64,000 bases of DNA from Sphingomonas sp. NFR15 (GTDB taxonomy: Bacteria; Pseudomonadota; Alphaproteobacteria; Sphingomonadales; Sphingomonadaceae). How positions within the stretch are numbered: the first letter of the stretch is position 1; every line of letters begins with the position of its first letter. The stretch spans positions 27,045 through 91,044 of the forward strand of contig NZ_FMWX01000011.1 in NCBI RefSeq assembly GCF_900103265.1, read 5' to 3'. Made by a program: the position numbers and the translations under genes. Under the pieces are notes generated by a model. It ran no database searches and was not told the DNA's origin. It was given only the letters and a program-made list of their open reading frames with translations. Positions 44,736 through 52,393 of this stretch are shown in pieces.

Positions 44736-45019
44736 GCGGGTTTCATAGGGAGAACTGTTCTCCCGCGAAAGCGGGAGTCCAGAGCGGCGGGCGCTGTCGT
44801 GCGTGGCTCTGGGCCCTCGCTTGCGCGGGGGAACGGTTGCGCCCTGTCCGTCACCCCAGCGCACGCTGGGGTCTTGCCGGGGCGGGAGTGCCGCATCCTC
44901 GCGGGGAGACCCCAGCTTACGCTGGGGTGACAAATAGAGTGCTGGGGTGACGAATGGAGGTCTGGGGAGACAATAGAACGCTGGGGTGTCGAATGGGGCG
45001 CCGAGGTGGCTTGAAAACG
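44736..45019. repeat. Cluster of short palindromic repeats between genes
   Basis: This 284-base spacer contains several REP-like units and no gene. CTCCCGC-GAAA-GCGGGAG lies at 44760-44777. TCACCCCAGCGCACGCTGGGG starts at 44851. GACCCCAGCTTACGCTGGGG starts at 44908. Degenerate GCTGGGGTGACGAATGG-like half units follow between 44940 and 45000. The units differ from the CCGTTCG family found elsewhere in the window. It may also act as terminator for the downstream-reading genes. Confidence 0.75.
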
Positions 45020-45928
45020 TCACTCGTCGTCGAAGACCGCCACGTCTGCCGCGTGGCCGGCGGCGACGCGGCCCCGGTACATGCCCCTGGTCGAGAAGCG
45101 CCAGAACGGCGTGCCCGCGCGTGGCATAACGATCACGCCGCCGGTGCCGCCCATCGTGGTGATCTCGGCGAGCGCGGCTTCGGTCGCGGTCTGTGCGTCC
45201 TCGCGGGCGAGGCGGATGCGTGCGGCGATCTCGTGTGCGCAGACGGTGCGGATGAAGAACTCGCCCGATCCCGTCGCCGAGACGGCGCAGGCGCGGTCGT
45301 CGGCATAGGTGCCCGCGCCGATCAGCGGTGAATCGCCGATCCGGCCCCAGCGCTTGCCGGTGACGCCGCCGGTCGAGGTGGCGGCGGCGAGTCCTCCGCT
45401 CGCATCGCGCGCGACCGCGCCGACCGTGCCAAACTTCATCTCGACATCGAAGGCGCCGTCCGGCTTGGCGCGCATGATCTCGAGCTGCGCGCGGCGTTCG
45501 GGAAGGATCAGCCAATCCTGCGTCGCCGGTTCGAGATCGCGCGCGCGCGCGAAGGCGTCCGCGCCAGCGCCGGCGAGCAGGACGTGGGGGCTCCGCTCCA
45601 TCACCGCGCGCGCGAGGCTGACCGGATGCCGCGTCGCGGTGACTCCGGCGACCGCGCCGGCCGCGCGCGTCGCGCCGTGCATGATCGCGGCGTCGAGTTC
45701 GGCGACACCGTCATAGCTGAGCGCGGCGCCGCGTCCGGCGTTGAATTCGGGCGCGTCCTCGAGCACGCGCACCGCCGCTTCGACCGCGTCGAGCGCCGCG
45801 CCGCCCTCGCTCAACACCGCCGCGCCGGCGGCGAGCGCCTGGCCGAGCGCGTCGCGCGCACCGGCGGGGCCGGGATTGTCGCGGGTCATGCTGCCCGCGC
45901 CGCCGTGGATCGCCAAGGCCCATGTCAT
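45020..45928 (-). CDS. iaaA: Isoaspartyl peptidase/L-asparaginase (N-terminal nucleophile hydrolase)
   Basis: This 302-residue enzyme is made as an inactive chain that cuts itself before the catalytic Thr. The Thr sits in FGTVGAVARDASGGLAAATSTGG (residues about 170-195). The N-terminus MTWALAIHGGAGSMTRD and the substrate-loop IGDSPLIGAGTYADD plus GSGEFFIR are typical of plant-type asparaginases that degrade isoaspartyl dipeptides. ATG at 45928 has GGGAG upstream and overlaps the acyltransferase stop (ATGA), so the two are cotranslated. Confidence 0.92.
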   Translation of the reverse strand: MTWALAIHGGAGSMTRDNPGPAGARDALGQALAAGAAVLSEGGAALDAVEAAVRVLEDAPEFNAGRGAALSYDGVAELDAAIMHGATRAAGAVAGVTATRHPVSLARAVMERSPHVLLAGAGADAFARARDLEPATQDWLILPERRAQLEIMRAKPDGAFDVEMKFGTVGAVARDASGGLAAATSTGGVTGKRWGRIGDSPLIGAGTYADDRACAVSATGSGEFFIRTVCAHEIAARIRLAREDAQTATEAALAEITTMGGTGGVIVMPRAGTPFWRFSTRGMYRGRVAAGHAADVAVFDDE

Positions 45929-47073
45929 GCCGCATTCTCCCTTGGGCGCAGCCGCAGCCCGATCAGCGGGCGCAGCCAGCCGATCTCGCGGCCGACCAGA
46001 TAAAAGGCCCAGCAGCCCGCGACGGTGGCCGGCAACAGCACCGCGAATTCGGCGAGCGGCGGCGCGTGCAGCGGCAGCAGCCAAAATTCGACCAGGACGA
46101 TGATCGTCTGGTGGACGATGTAAAAGGGGAACACCGCCTCGGTGAGCGTGCGGCGCCACGGCGTGTCATAATTCCAGTGGCTGTCGGCGAAGCCCGCCAG
46201 CGCGATCACCGCGCACCAGCCCTGCACCACGCGCGCGGTGGCGAAGGTGACCCCCCACGGATTCGCGGGCATGGTGTTGCCGGGCCAGCGCCACTCGATC
46301 GCGGCGACCACGCCGTACGCGACCAATGCGACCACGCCGGCGGGCTTCCACCACCGCCCGATCGCCGCCATCGCGGGTGCCGATCGTGCCAGCGCGAAGC
46401 CGAACAGGAAGCCGGGGAAATAATGGAGGTGGGCGACGCCGTCGTGCAGTGGATCATGCGTCTCGCGCGCGCCCGGCAGCAATATGTCCACCCCGAGCAG
46501 CCATACGATCGGCACGACCACGATCAGCGCGCCCCCGAACAGCGACCCGAACAGCCAATCGAAGCCGCGTTGCGCACGCAGCCAGGCGCCCGCCGCGATC
46601 AGCAGCGTCAGCGCGAGCGTGTAACACCACAGATAGCCGACGAACCACAGGTGCTGCCACGTCGGCAGCGCGATGCCGTGGAGCCGGTGGAAGCCGAAAT
46701 AGTCGTGCAGCCAGAACCAGGCGAAATCGTGTGGATAGTGATATTTGACCGCGAGTTCGATCCATGGCTGGACCGGCACGATGAAGATCACCCCGAACAG
46801 CAGGGGGATCAGCAGCCGCTTGCTGCGCGCGGTGATGAAGCTGCCGAGGTGCGCGCCCTTGGAGAGCAACGCGCGGCTGGCATAGCCCGAGATCACGAAC
46901 AGCAGCATCAGCCGCCAACTGTTCGCCGCCATCATCGGGATCGCCACCCAGGGGATCGGGTGCGCGGTCTTAACATGGAAATCCCAGGGCACGAACACCA
47001 TGCCGATATGGTAGAGGATCAGCAGCGCGAACGCGCCGACCCGCAACCAATCCATGCCGTAATGCCGTTCCAT
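45925..47073 (-). CDS. Acyltransferase-3 family membrane protein (OpgC/MdoC-like)
   Basis: ATG at 47073 gives 382 residues and about ten membrane helices. The start MERHYGMDWLRVGAFALLILYHIGMVF holds the acyltransferase-3 Arg/His pair. LLFVISGYASRALL and LWFVGYLWCYTLAL follow, and FPFYIVHQTIIV closes the core. The arrangement is closest to the glucan-modifying OpgC branch. There is no SGNH domain. The longer frame from 47109 adds an Arg-rich leader and is not used. Its role with the isoaspartyl peptidase is unclear. Confidence 0.85.
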   Translation of the reverse strand: MERHYGMDWLRVGAFALLILYHIGMVFVPWDFHVKTAHPIPWVAIPMMAANSWRLMLLFVISGYASRALLSKGAHLGSFITARSKRLLIPLLFGVIFIVPVQPWIELAVKYHYPHDFAWFWLHDYFGFHRLHGIALPTWQHLWFVGYLWCYTLALTLLIAAGAWLRAQRGFDWLFGSLFGGALIVVVPIVWLLGVDILLPGARETHDPLHDGVAHLHYFPGFLFGFALARSAPAMAAIGRWWKPAGVVALVAYGVVAAIEWRWPGNTMPANPWGVTFATARVVQGWCAVIALAGFADSHWNYDTPWRRTLTEAVFPFYIVHQTIIVLVEFWLLPLHAPPLAEFAVLLPATVAGCWAFYLVGREIGWLRPLIGLRLRPRENAA

Positions 47074-47175
47074 CGCCGCTCTGTATGGCTGTGTGCGCCG
47101 CAACACCACCCCTTCGGGTGCGTGGTTTTACAGGCAAGGTTAGGCTGCTAGGGCTTGGTCAGACGATCTCCGGGT

Positions 47176-47246
47176 CCGTTCGCCCTGAGCGAAGTCGAAG
47201 GGCGTGCCCCTGGCGCACGGGCTTCGACTTCGCTCAGCCCGAACGG
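47176..47246. repeat. REP-like palindromic repeat, family A copy 2
   Basis: CCGTTCGCCCTGAGCGAAGT opens the left arm and GCTCAGCCCGAACGG closes the right arm, with a short loop around 47210. It lies 34 bases upstream of the DUF3089 gene in the divergent gap 47074-47279, so it is transcribed or sits in a promoter region. Confidence 0.85.
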
Positions 47247-47279
47247 AGGGGGAAGCGGTCGGGGCAAATCGGGGCGCAC

Positions 47280-48458
47280 ATGCACTACAGGCGGGTGATC
47301 GGGACGATAAGTGTGGCGGCGGCCATGCTGGTGGCGGGCGGCGAGGCGCATCCGCAGTTCTTCGGCGCGTTCGGCGCGTCCAACGACAGCCAGCCGCCGG
47401 TCACGCCGTTCGACCCCACGCGCACCCCGCCCGCGCCGAACTATGCCGAGCGGTCGGAGTGGGTGTCGCTGCCCGACATGCGCGACCCCGCCGACGATGC
47501 TCCGCCCGGCGTGCGCGCGATCGACCAGCGGCAGGCGAAGGTCGCGGTGTTCTTCCTCTATCCGACCTCGTTCACCAGCGGCGAGCAGTGGAACGCCGAT
47601 ACGCGCGACGCCGATCTCAATGCACGGGTCGCCGGCACCTCGATCCGCGACCAGGCGAGCGTGTTCAACGGCTGCTGCGCGATCTACGCGCCGCGCTACC
47701 GCCAGATGACGCTCGGCGGCTATGTGAAGTGGAGCGAGAACAGCGTGCGCGCCACCGAAGTCGCCTATTCGGACGTGGCGCGCGCGTTCCGCCAGTTCCT
47801 GGTGTGGAATCGCGGGCGGCCGTTCATCCTCGCCGGGCACAGCCAGGGTTCGCGGCAAGGCCGGCTGCTGATCGAGCGCGAGATCGACGGGCGGCCGGCG
47901 GCGCGGCAGATGATCGCCGCCTATCTGATCGGCACCTGGATCGAGCGCGATTGGTTCCGCGCGCTGCGTACCACGCGCCCGTGTACGCGCGCTGACGATA
48001 CCGGCTGCGTGATCGCGTGGTCGACCTATGCGCAGGGTCGCAACGCGACCGCGCAGCGCATCCTCGTCGCGCGCCAGTCGGGCTTTTCGGTCGAGGTGAT
48101 GAGCGGGCCGCACGTCTGCATCAACCCGCTCGATTGGTCGCCTGGCAGCGAGACGGTGCCGGCGCGGTTCAACAAGGGCGCATGGCTGCACGGGCCGGGG
48201 CCGCTGGCGCGCCCGATCGAACCGGGGCTGGTCTCGGCGCGCTGCGACGATGGCGCGCTGTACATCTCGCCGCCGGGCAAGCCGTTCGCGGACATGGTGA
48301 TCCCGATCGGCAATTATCATAAGGTCGATTACAACGTGGCGTATATGAACCTGCGCGAAAATGCGGGAGTGCGCGCGGCGGCGTTTCTGCGGCGGGTGCC
48401 GAAGTCCAAGCCCGCTATCCCGTCGATCCGCCCCGAGGTTCCGTTTCGATCTTCTTGA
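47280..48458 (+). CDS. DUF3089 alpha/beta-hydrolase-like secreted protein
   Basis: ATG at 47280 gives 392 residues with an N-terminal signal segment (MHYRRVIGTISVAAAMLVAGGEA). The core matches DUF3089: VAVFFLYPTSFTSGEQWNAD, FNGCCAIYAPRYRQM, then the nucleophile elbow FILAGHSQGSRQG and the C-terminal NYHKVDYNVAYMNLRENAGVRAAAF. An alpha/beta-hydrolase fold and esterase-like activity are expected; the substrate is unknown. The open frame extends upstream to 47085, across the repeat, which is not coding. Confidence 0.85.
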   Translation: MHYRRVIGTISVAAAMLVAGGEAHPQFFGAFGASNDSQPPVTPFDPTRTPPAPNYAERSEWVSLPDMRDPADDAPPGVRAIDQRQAKVAVFFLYPTSFTSGEQWNADTRDADLNARVAGTSIRDQASVFNGCCAIYAPRYRQMTLGGYVKWSENSVRATEVAYSDVARAFRQFLVWNRGRPFILAGHSQGSRQGRLLIEREIDGRPAARQMIAAYLIGTWIERDWFRALRTTRPCTRADDTGCVIAWSTYAQGRNATAQRILVARQSGFSVEVMSGPHVCINPLDWSPGSETVPARFNKGAWLHGPGPLARPIEPGLVSARCDDGALYISPPGKPFADMVIPIGNYHKVDYNVAYMNLRENAGVRAAAFLRRVPKSKPAIPSIRPEVPFRSS

Positions 48459-48470
48459 GCGCTCTCCAGT

Positions 48471-48554
48471 CCGTTCGCCCTGAGCGCAGTCGAAGGGCGT
48501 GCCAAGCAGCGCAGCGTTTGTGGCACGTGCTTCGACTGCGCTCAGCACGAACGG
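48471..48554. repeat. REP-like palindromic repeat, family A copy 3
   Basis: The left arm begins CCGTTCGCCCTGAGCGCAGT, and the right arm ends GCTCAGCACGAACGG at 48554. The loop is about 20 bases. It starts 12 bases after the DUF3089 stop and may serve as its terminator. Confidence 0.85.
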
Positions 48555-48663
48555 AGTAGATTACGAAAACGCGGCGACGCCGGATCACGCCAGGTGCGGG
48601 GGAGGTTCACCTTCGCCCCACAAACCGCTATATGCGCGTCCGAACCTCCGAGGAATCTCTCCC

Positions 48664-49788
48664 ATGTCCCTCCGCCCGTGGCGCGATATCACCCGTCGTC
48701 AGAGCCGCCAGATCATGGTCGGCACCGTTCCCGTCGGCGGCGACGCGCCCGTGACCGTGCAGACCATGACCAACACGCCGACCAGCGACGTGAAGGCGAC
48801 GATCGACCAGATTCGCCGCTGCGAGGATGCCGGCGTGGATATCATCCGCGTCTCTTGCCCCGACGTCGAGAGCACCACCGCGCTGAAGCAGATCGTCCGC
48901 GCGAGCCGTGTGCCGATCGTCGCGGATATCCATTTCCACTACAAGCGCGCGCTCGAAGCCGCCGATGCGGGCGCGGCCTGCCTGCGCATCAACCCCGGCA
49001 ATATCGGCTCGTCGGACCGCGTGCGCGAAGTCGTCAACGCCGCCAAGGCCAATGGCTGCGCGATCCGCATCGGCGTCAACGCCGGGAGCCTCGAGAAGGA
49101 TCTGCTCGAAAAGTACGGCGAGCCGTGCCCGGACGCGCTGGTCGAAAGCGCGCTCGACCATATCAAGCTGCTCCAGGATCACGATTTCCACGAATATAAG
49201 GTGGCGGTGAAGGCGTCCGACCTGTTCCTCGCGGTCGCCGCCTATCAGCAGCTCGCCGACGCGGTGGATTGCCCGCTGCACCTCGGCATCACCGAGGCGG
49301 GCGGGTTCGTCGGCGGCACGGTCAAGTCGGCGATCGGGATCGGCTCGCTGCTGTGGTACGGGATCGGCGATACGCTTCGCGTCTCGCTCTCGGCCGAGCC
49401 CGAGGAAGAGGTGCGCGTCGGCTTCGAAATCCTCAAGGCGCTCGGCATCCGCAACCGCGGCGTGCGCGTGGTGTCGTGTCCGTCGTGCGCGCGGCAGGGG
49501 TTCGATGTGATCCGTACGGTCGAGGCGCTCGAATCGCGGCTTCAGCATATCCGCACCCCGCTGTCGCTGTCGGTGCTCGGCTGCGTCGTCAACGGCCCCG
49601 GCGAAGCGCGCGAGACCGACATCGGCCTGACCGGCGGCGGCAACGGCAAGCATATGGTGTATCTGTCGGGCATCACCGACCATACCGTCGGCGACGCCGA
49701 CATGCTCGACCATATCGTCAAGCTGGTCGAGGCCAAGGCCGCTGAGATCGAGGCGGCGAGCGCTCCGGTGGCGGTGGCGGCGGAGTAA
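48664..49788 (+). CDS. ispG: 4-hydroxy-3-methylbut-2-enyl diphosphate synthase (IspG/GcpE)
   Basis: This 374-residue Fe-S enzyme carries out the penultimate step of the MEP isoprenoid pathway. Family landmarks: RRQSRQIMVGTVPVGGDAPVTVQTMTNTPT at the start, then VADIHFHYKRAL, LRINPGNIGS, and the cluster ligands in CPSCARQGFDV and LGCVVNGPGEA. It is of the compact two-domain bacterial type. ATG at 48664 gives the conserved N-terminus, and an in-frame extension to 48499 crosses a repeat and is not used. Confidence 0.97.
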   Translation: MSLRPWRDITRRQSRQIMVGTVPVGGDAPVTVQTMTNTPTSDVKATIDQIRRCEDAGVDIIRVSCPDVESTTALKQIVRASRVPIVADIHFHYKRALEAADAGAACLRINPGNIGSSDRVREVVNAAKANGCAIRIGVNAGSLEKDLLEKYGEPCPDALVESALDHIKLLQDHDFHEYKVAVKASDLFLAVAAYQQLADAVDCPLHLGITEAGGFVGGTVKSAIGIGSLLWYGIGDTLRVSLSAEPEEEVRVGFEILKALGIRNRGVRVVSCPSCARQGFDVIRTVEALESRLQHIRTPLSLSVLGCVVNGPGEARETDIGLTGGGNGKHMVYLSGITDHTVGDADMLDHIVKLVEAKAAEIEAASAPVAVAAE

Positions 49789-49824
49789 GGGTTCGGGTTC
49801 GCGGCCGGCCGCGGGCTTCCACAC

Positions 49825-49907
49825 CCGTTCGTGCCGAGCGTAGTCGAAGCACGTGCCGCGGGCGTTGTGCTTTGGGCGCGCGCTTCGACTTCGCTCAGCA
49901 CGAACGG
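49825..49907. repeat. REP-like palindromic repeat, family A copy 4
   Basis: CCGTTCGTGCCGAGCGTAGT on the left pairs with a right arm ending GCTCAGCACGAACGG at 49907. It is located in the 199-base gap between ispG and the EamA gene. Confidence 0.85.
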
Positions 49908-49987
49908 CGTAAAGCTGATAAGCCGTGCTGATGATTCCCGTCGCCATTTCTCGCTGACCTTCCCCCGCCACACCGCTACACGGCGGC

Positions 49988-50878
49988 GTGATGAAGCCGC
50001 CGCCCGCCCTTGTTTTTGCCGTCGCCACGCTCGGGATCGCGGTGTTCTCGGTGATGGACGCGGTGATGAAGGGGCTCTCGCTCGCGATCGGGGCGTATAA
50101 CGCGATCCTGTGGCGCAGCCTCGCCGGGACGGTCATCACCGGCGCGATCTTCGTGGGCGCGCGCACCCCCTGGCCGGCGCGCGCGGTGCTGCGCGTGCAT
50201 CTGTTGCGCGGCGGCATCTCGGCGGCGATGACGATCCTGTTCTTCTGGGGCCTCGCGCGCGTGCCGATGGCGCAGGCGGTGGCGCTGACCTTCGTCGCGC
50301 CGCTGGTCGCCTTGCTGCTCGCCGCGCTGCTGCTGCACGAGCGGATCGGGCGTAGCGCGCTGATCGGCTCGGGCGTCGCGCTCGCCGGGATAGCGATCAT
50401 CGTCTCAGGGCAGGCGCGCGCCGAGATCGGGCCGGAGGCGGTGCCGGGATCGCTTGCGGTGCTCGGCTCGGCGCTGTGCTATGCGTGGAATATCATCCTG
50501 ATGCGGCAACAGGCGCAGGTCGCCCGCCCGGTCGAGATCGCCTTCTTCCAGACCGCGATCGTCGCGGTGATCCTCCTCGCCGCCGCGCCGCTGTTCGCCG
50601 CCGCGCCGGCGGCGCGGCACTGGCCGGCGCTGGTCGGCGCGGCGGCGCTGGCGACGACCTCGCTGATGCTGCTCTCCTGGGCCTATGCCCGCGGCCGCGC
50701 GAGCGACCTCGCGCCGAGCGAATATACCGCGTTCGTCTGGGCGTCGCTGCTCGGCTGGCTGGTGTTTTCGGAGCGGCTGTCGTCCTATACGCTGGCCGGC
50801 GCGGCGCTCATCATCGCCGGCTGTGTGGGCGGCCTGCGTGCCCGCCTGCGCCCACCCGCATTGGAGACCAGCCTGTGA
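49988..50878 (+). CDS. EamA/DMT-family transporter
   Basis: This 296-residue membrane protein has ten helices arranged as two EamA repeats (first about residues 8-140, second about 150-290). Characteristic stretches are FSVMDAVMKGLSLAIGAYNAILWRSL, GLARVPMAQAVALTFVAPLVALLLAALLLHERIG and SEYTAFVWASLLGWLVFSERLS. The family exports small metabolites; the substrate cannot be told. GTG at 49988 directly precedes ATG at 49991. The stop overlaps the next start (GTGA). Confidence 0.88.
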   Translation: MMKPPPALVFAVATLGIAVFSVMDAVMKGLSLAIGAYNAILWRSLAGTVITGAIFVGARTPWPARAVLRVHLLRGGISAAMTILFFWGLARVPMAQAVALTFVAPLVALLLAALLLHERIGRSALIGSGVALAGIAIIVSGQARAEIGPEAVPGSLAVLGSALCYAWNIILMRQQAQVARPVEIAFFQTAIVAVILLAAAPLFAAAPAARHWPALVGAAALATTSLMLLSWAYARGRASDLAPSEYTAFVWASLLGWLVFSERLSSYTLAGAALIIAGCVGGLRARLRPPALETSL

Positions 50879-51354
50879 CCGTGACGATCCGCTTCGCCCG
50901 CCCGGACGACGTACCGACGATCCTGGGGTTCGTGCGTGAGCTCGCCGCGTTCGAGAAGGAACCCGAGGCGGTGGTCGCGACCGAGGCGCTGATGCACGAA
51001 GCCTTGTTCGGCGCGCGTCCGGCCGCCGAGACGCTGATCGCCGAGATCGATGGCGCGCGCGTGGGCGTGGCGGTGTTCTATCACAATTTTTCGACCTGGA
51101 CCGGGGTGCGCGGGATCTGGCTCGACGATCTCTACGTTACGCCGGACGCGCGCGGGGCGGGGGCGGGATCGGCGCTGCTGCGCGAACTCGCGCGGGTGGC
51201 GGTGGATCGCGGCTGCGCGCGGTTCGAATGGTGGGTGCTCGACTGGAACACGCCCGCCGTCGAACTCTATCGCCGGATCGGCGCCGAGGCGATGGACGCG
51301 TGGACGGTGCAGCGCGTCTCGGGGGAGGCGCTGACGAAACTGGCGGGGCGCTGA
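50875..51354 (+). CDS. GNAT-family N-acetyltransferase
   Basis: GTG at 50875 gives 159 residues. The acetyl-CoA-binding site is the DLYVTPDARGAGAGSALLREL segment. FVRELAAFEKEPEAV near the start and LDWNTPAVELYRRIGAEAMDAW near the end are typical of the spermidine/diamine acetyltransferase-like (SAT1) branch. It is translationally coupled to the transporter before it and to the TfoX-like gene after it. Confidence 0.87.
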   Translation: MTVTIRFARPDDVPTILGFVRELAAFEKEPEAVVATEALMHEALFGARPAAETLIAEIDGARVGVAVFYHNFSTWTGVRGIWLDDLYVTPDARGAGAGSALLRELARVAVDRGCARFEWWVLDWNTPAVELYRRIGAEAMDAWTVQRVSGEALTKLAGR

Positions 51355-51704
51355 TGGCGGTCGACGAGGGGCTGGCCGACTGGGTGACGGAGGCCTGCGC
51401 GCCGCTGGGCGCGATCAGCCGAAAACGGATGTTCGGCGGCGCCGCGCTCTATTGTGACGGGTTCGCGTTCGCGATCCTCGCGTTCGATGCGCTGTGGTTC
51501 AAGGCCGACGCCGAGAGCGATGCCGCGTGGGATGCGATCGGCGCCGAGCGGTTCGCGGTGACGCGCGACGGCGGCAAGGTGCAGTCGATCAATTACCGGC
51601 GCGCGCCGGACGACGTGTATGACGATGCCGATGCGATGCGCGACTGGGCCGGCCTGGCGATCGCCGCGAGCCGGCGTGCGCCGGTGAAGACGCGGAAGAC
51701 ATAA
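51354..51704 (+). CDS. TfoX N-terminal domain protein
   Basis: The product has 116 residues. It contains the TfoX_N fold signature SRKRMFGGAALYCDGFAFAILAFDALWFKAD and then FAVTRDGGKVQSINYRRAPDDVYDDADAM, without the C-terminal domain of full-length competence regulators. TfoX_N proteins of this size occur widely in alphaproteobacteria with unknown function. The TGATG overlap couples it to the acetyltransferase. Confidence 0.85.
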   Translation: MAVDEGLADWVTEACAPLGAISRKRMFGGAALYCDGFAFAILAFDALWFKADAESDAAWDAIGAERFAVTRDGGKVQSINYRRAPDDVYDDADAMRDWAGLAIAASRRAPVKTRKT

Positions 51705-51705
51705 C

Positions 51706-51793
51706 CGTCGCCCCGGCGCGGGCCAGGGCCGCTGTGTTTGGGGCACGCGGCCCGCCAAATTATGCAGCGGCCCCGGCCTGCGCCGGGGCGACG
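51706..51793. repeat. GC-rich palindromic repeat between genes (family D)
   Basis: CGTCGCCCCGGCG at 51706 is mirrored by CGCCGGGGCGACG ending at 51793, with an internal GGGCC/GGCCC pair. The unit fills the convergent gap between the TfoX-like gene and ppa and can act as a bidirectional terminator. It is distinct from the CCGTTCG family. Confidence 0.7.
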
Positions 51794-51802
51794 AGGAGTC
51801 GA

Positions 51803-52357
51803 TTAGACGGCCGACGGCTCTTTCTGGTTCGCCTGCTTGTAGCGCTCGATCGATTCGATCACGATGCGGCGGGCATCTTCCGCGCCCAGCCACTGGCCGA
51901 CGCGCACCCACTTCTTCGCCTCGAGATCCTTATAGTGGGTGAAGAAATGCTCGATCTGCTGCATCACGATCTCGGGCAGGTCGCTGCCTTCGCCGATCTT
52001 GCTGTAATAGGGGAAGGTCGCATCGACCGGGACGGTCAGCAGCTTCTCGTCGCCGCCGGCTTCGTCCTCGAGGTTGAGCACGGCGATCGGGCGGACGCGC
52101 ACCACGCAGCCGGGGATGAACGGCGAGCGCGCGACCACCAGCGCATCGAGCGGATCGCCATCGGGCGAGAGCGTGTGCGGGATGAAGCCGTAGTTGGCCG
52201 GATAGCGCATCGGCGTGTGCAGGATGCGATCGACGAACAGCGCGCCGCTGGCCTTGTCGAATTCATATTTCACCGGCTCGCCGCCGACGGGAACTTCGAT
52301 GATGACGTTGAGGTCTTCCGGCGGGTTCTTGCCGGTGGGAATCATGTCGATCCGCAT
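51803..52357 (-). CDS. ppa: Inorganic pyrophosphatase (family I)
   Basis: This 184-residue cytoplasmic enzyme hydrolyses pyrophosphate with Mg ions. The conserved active-site stretches are present: VIIEVPVGGEPVKYEFDK, YPANYGFIPHTLSPDGDPLDALV (the D-x-D-P-x-D metal signature) and KLLTVPVDATFP. The length fits bacterial hexameric enzymes. It lies 36 bases after the M61 peptidase stop on the same strand and may be cotranscribed with it. Confidence 0.97.
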   Translation of the reverse strand: MRIDMIPTGKNPPEDLNVIIEVPVGGEPVKYEFDKASGALFVDRILHTPMRYPANYGFIPHTLSPDGDPLDALVVARSPFIPGCVVRVRPIAVLNLEDEAGGDEKLLTVPVDATFPYYSKIGEGSDLPEIVMQQIEHFFTHYKDLEAKKWVRVGQWLGAEDARRIVIESIERYKQANQKEPSAV

Positions 52358-52393
52358 TCGTATATCCTGTCCCTGTTGGTCGATGGCCGTGCG

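Noticed and set aside
44841..45010. Repeats resembling a small CRISPR array
   Set aside because: Units are palindromic, differ in length and have no equal spacers; no cas genes are present.
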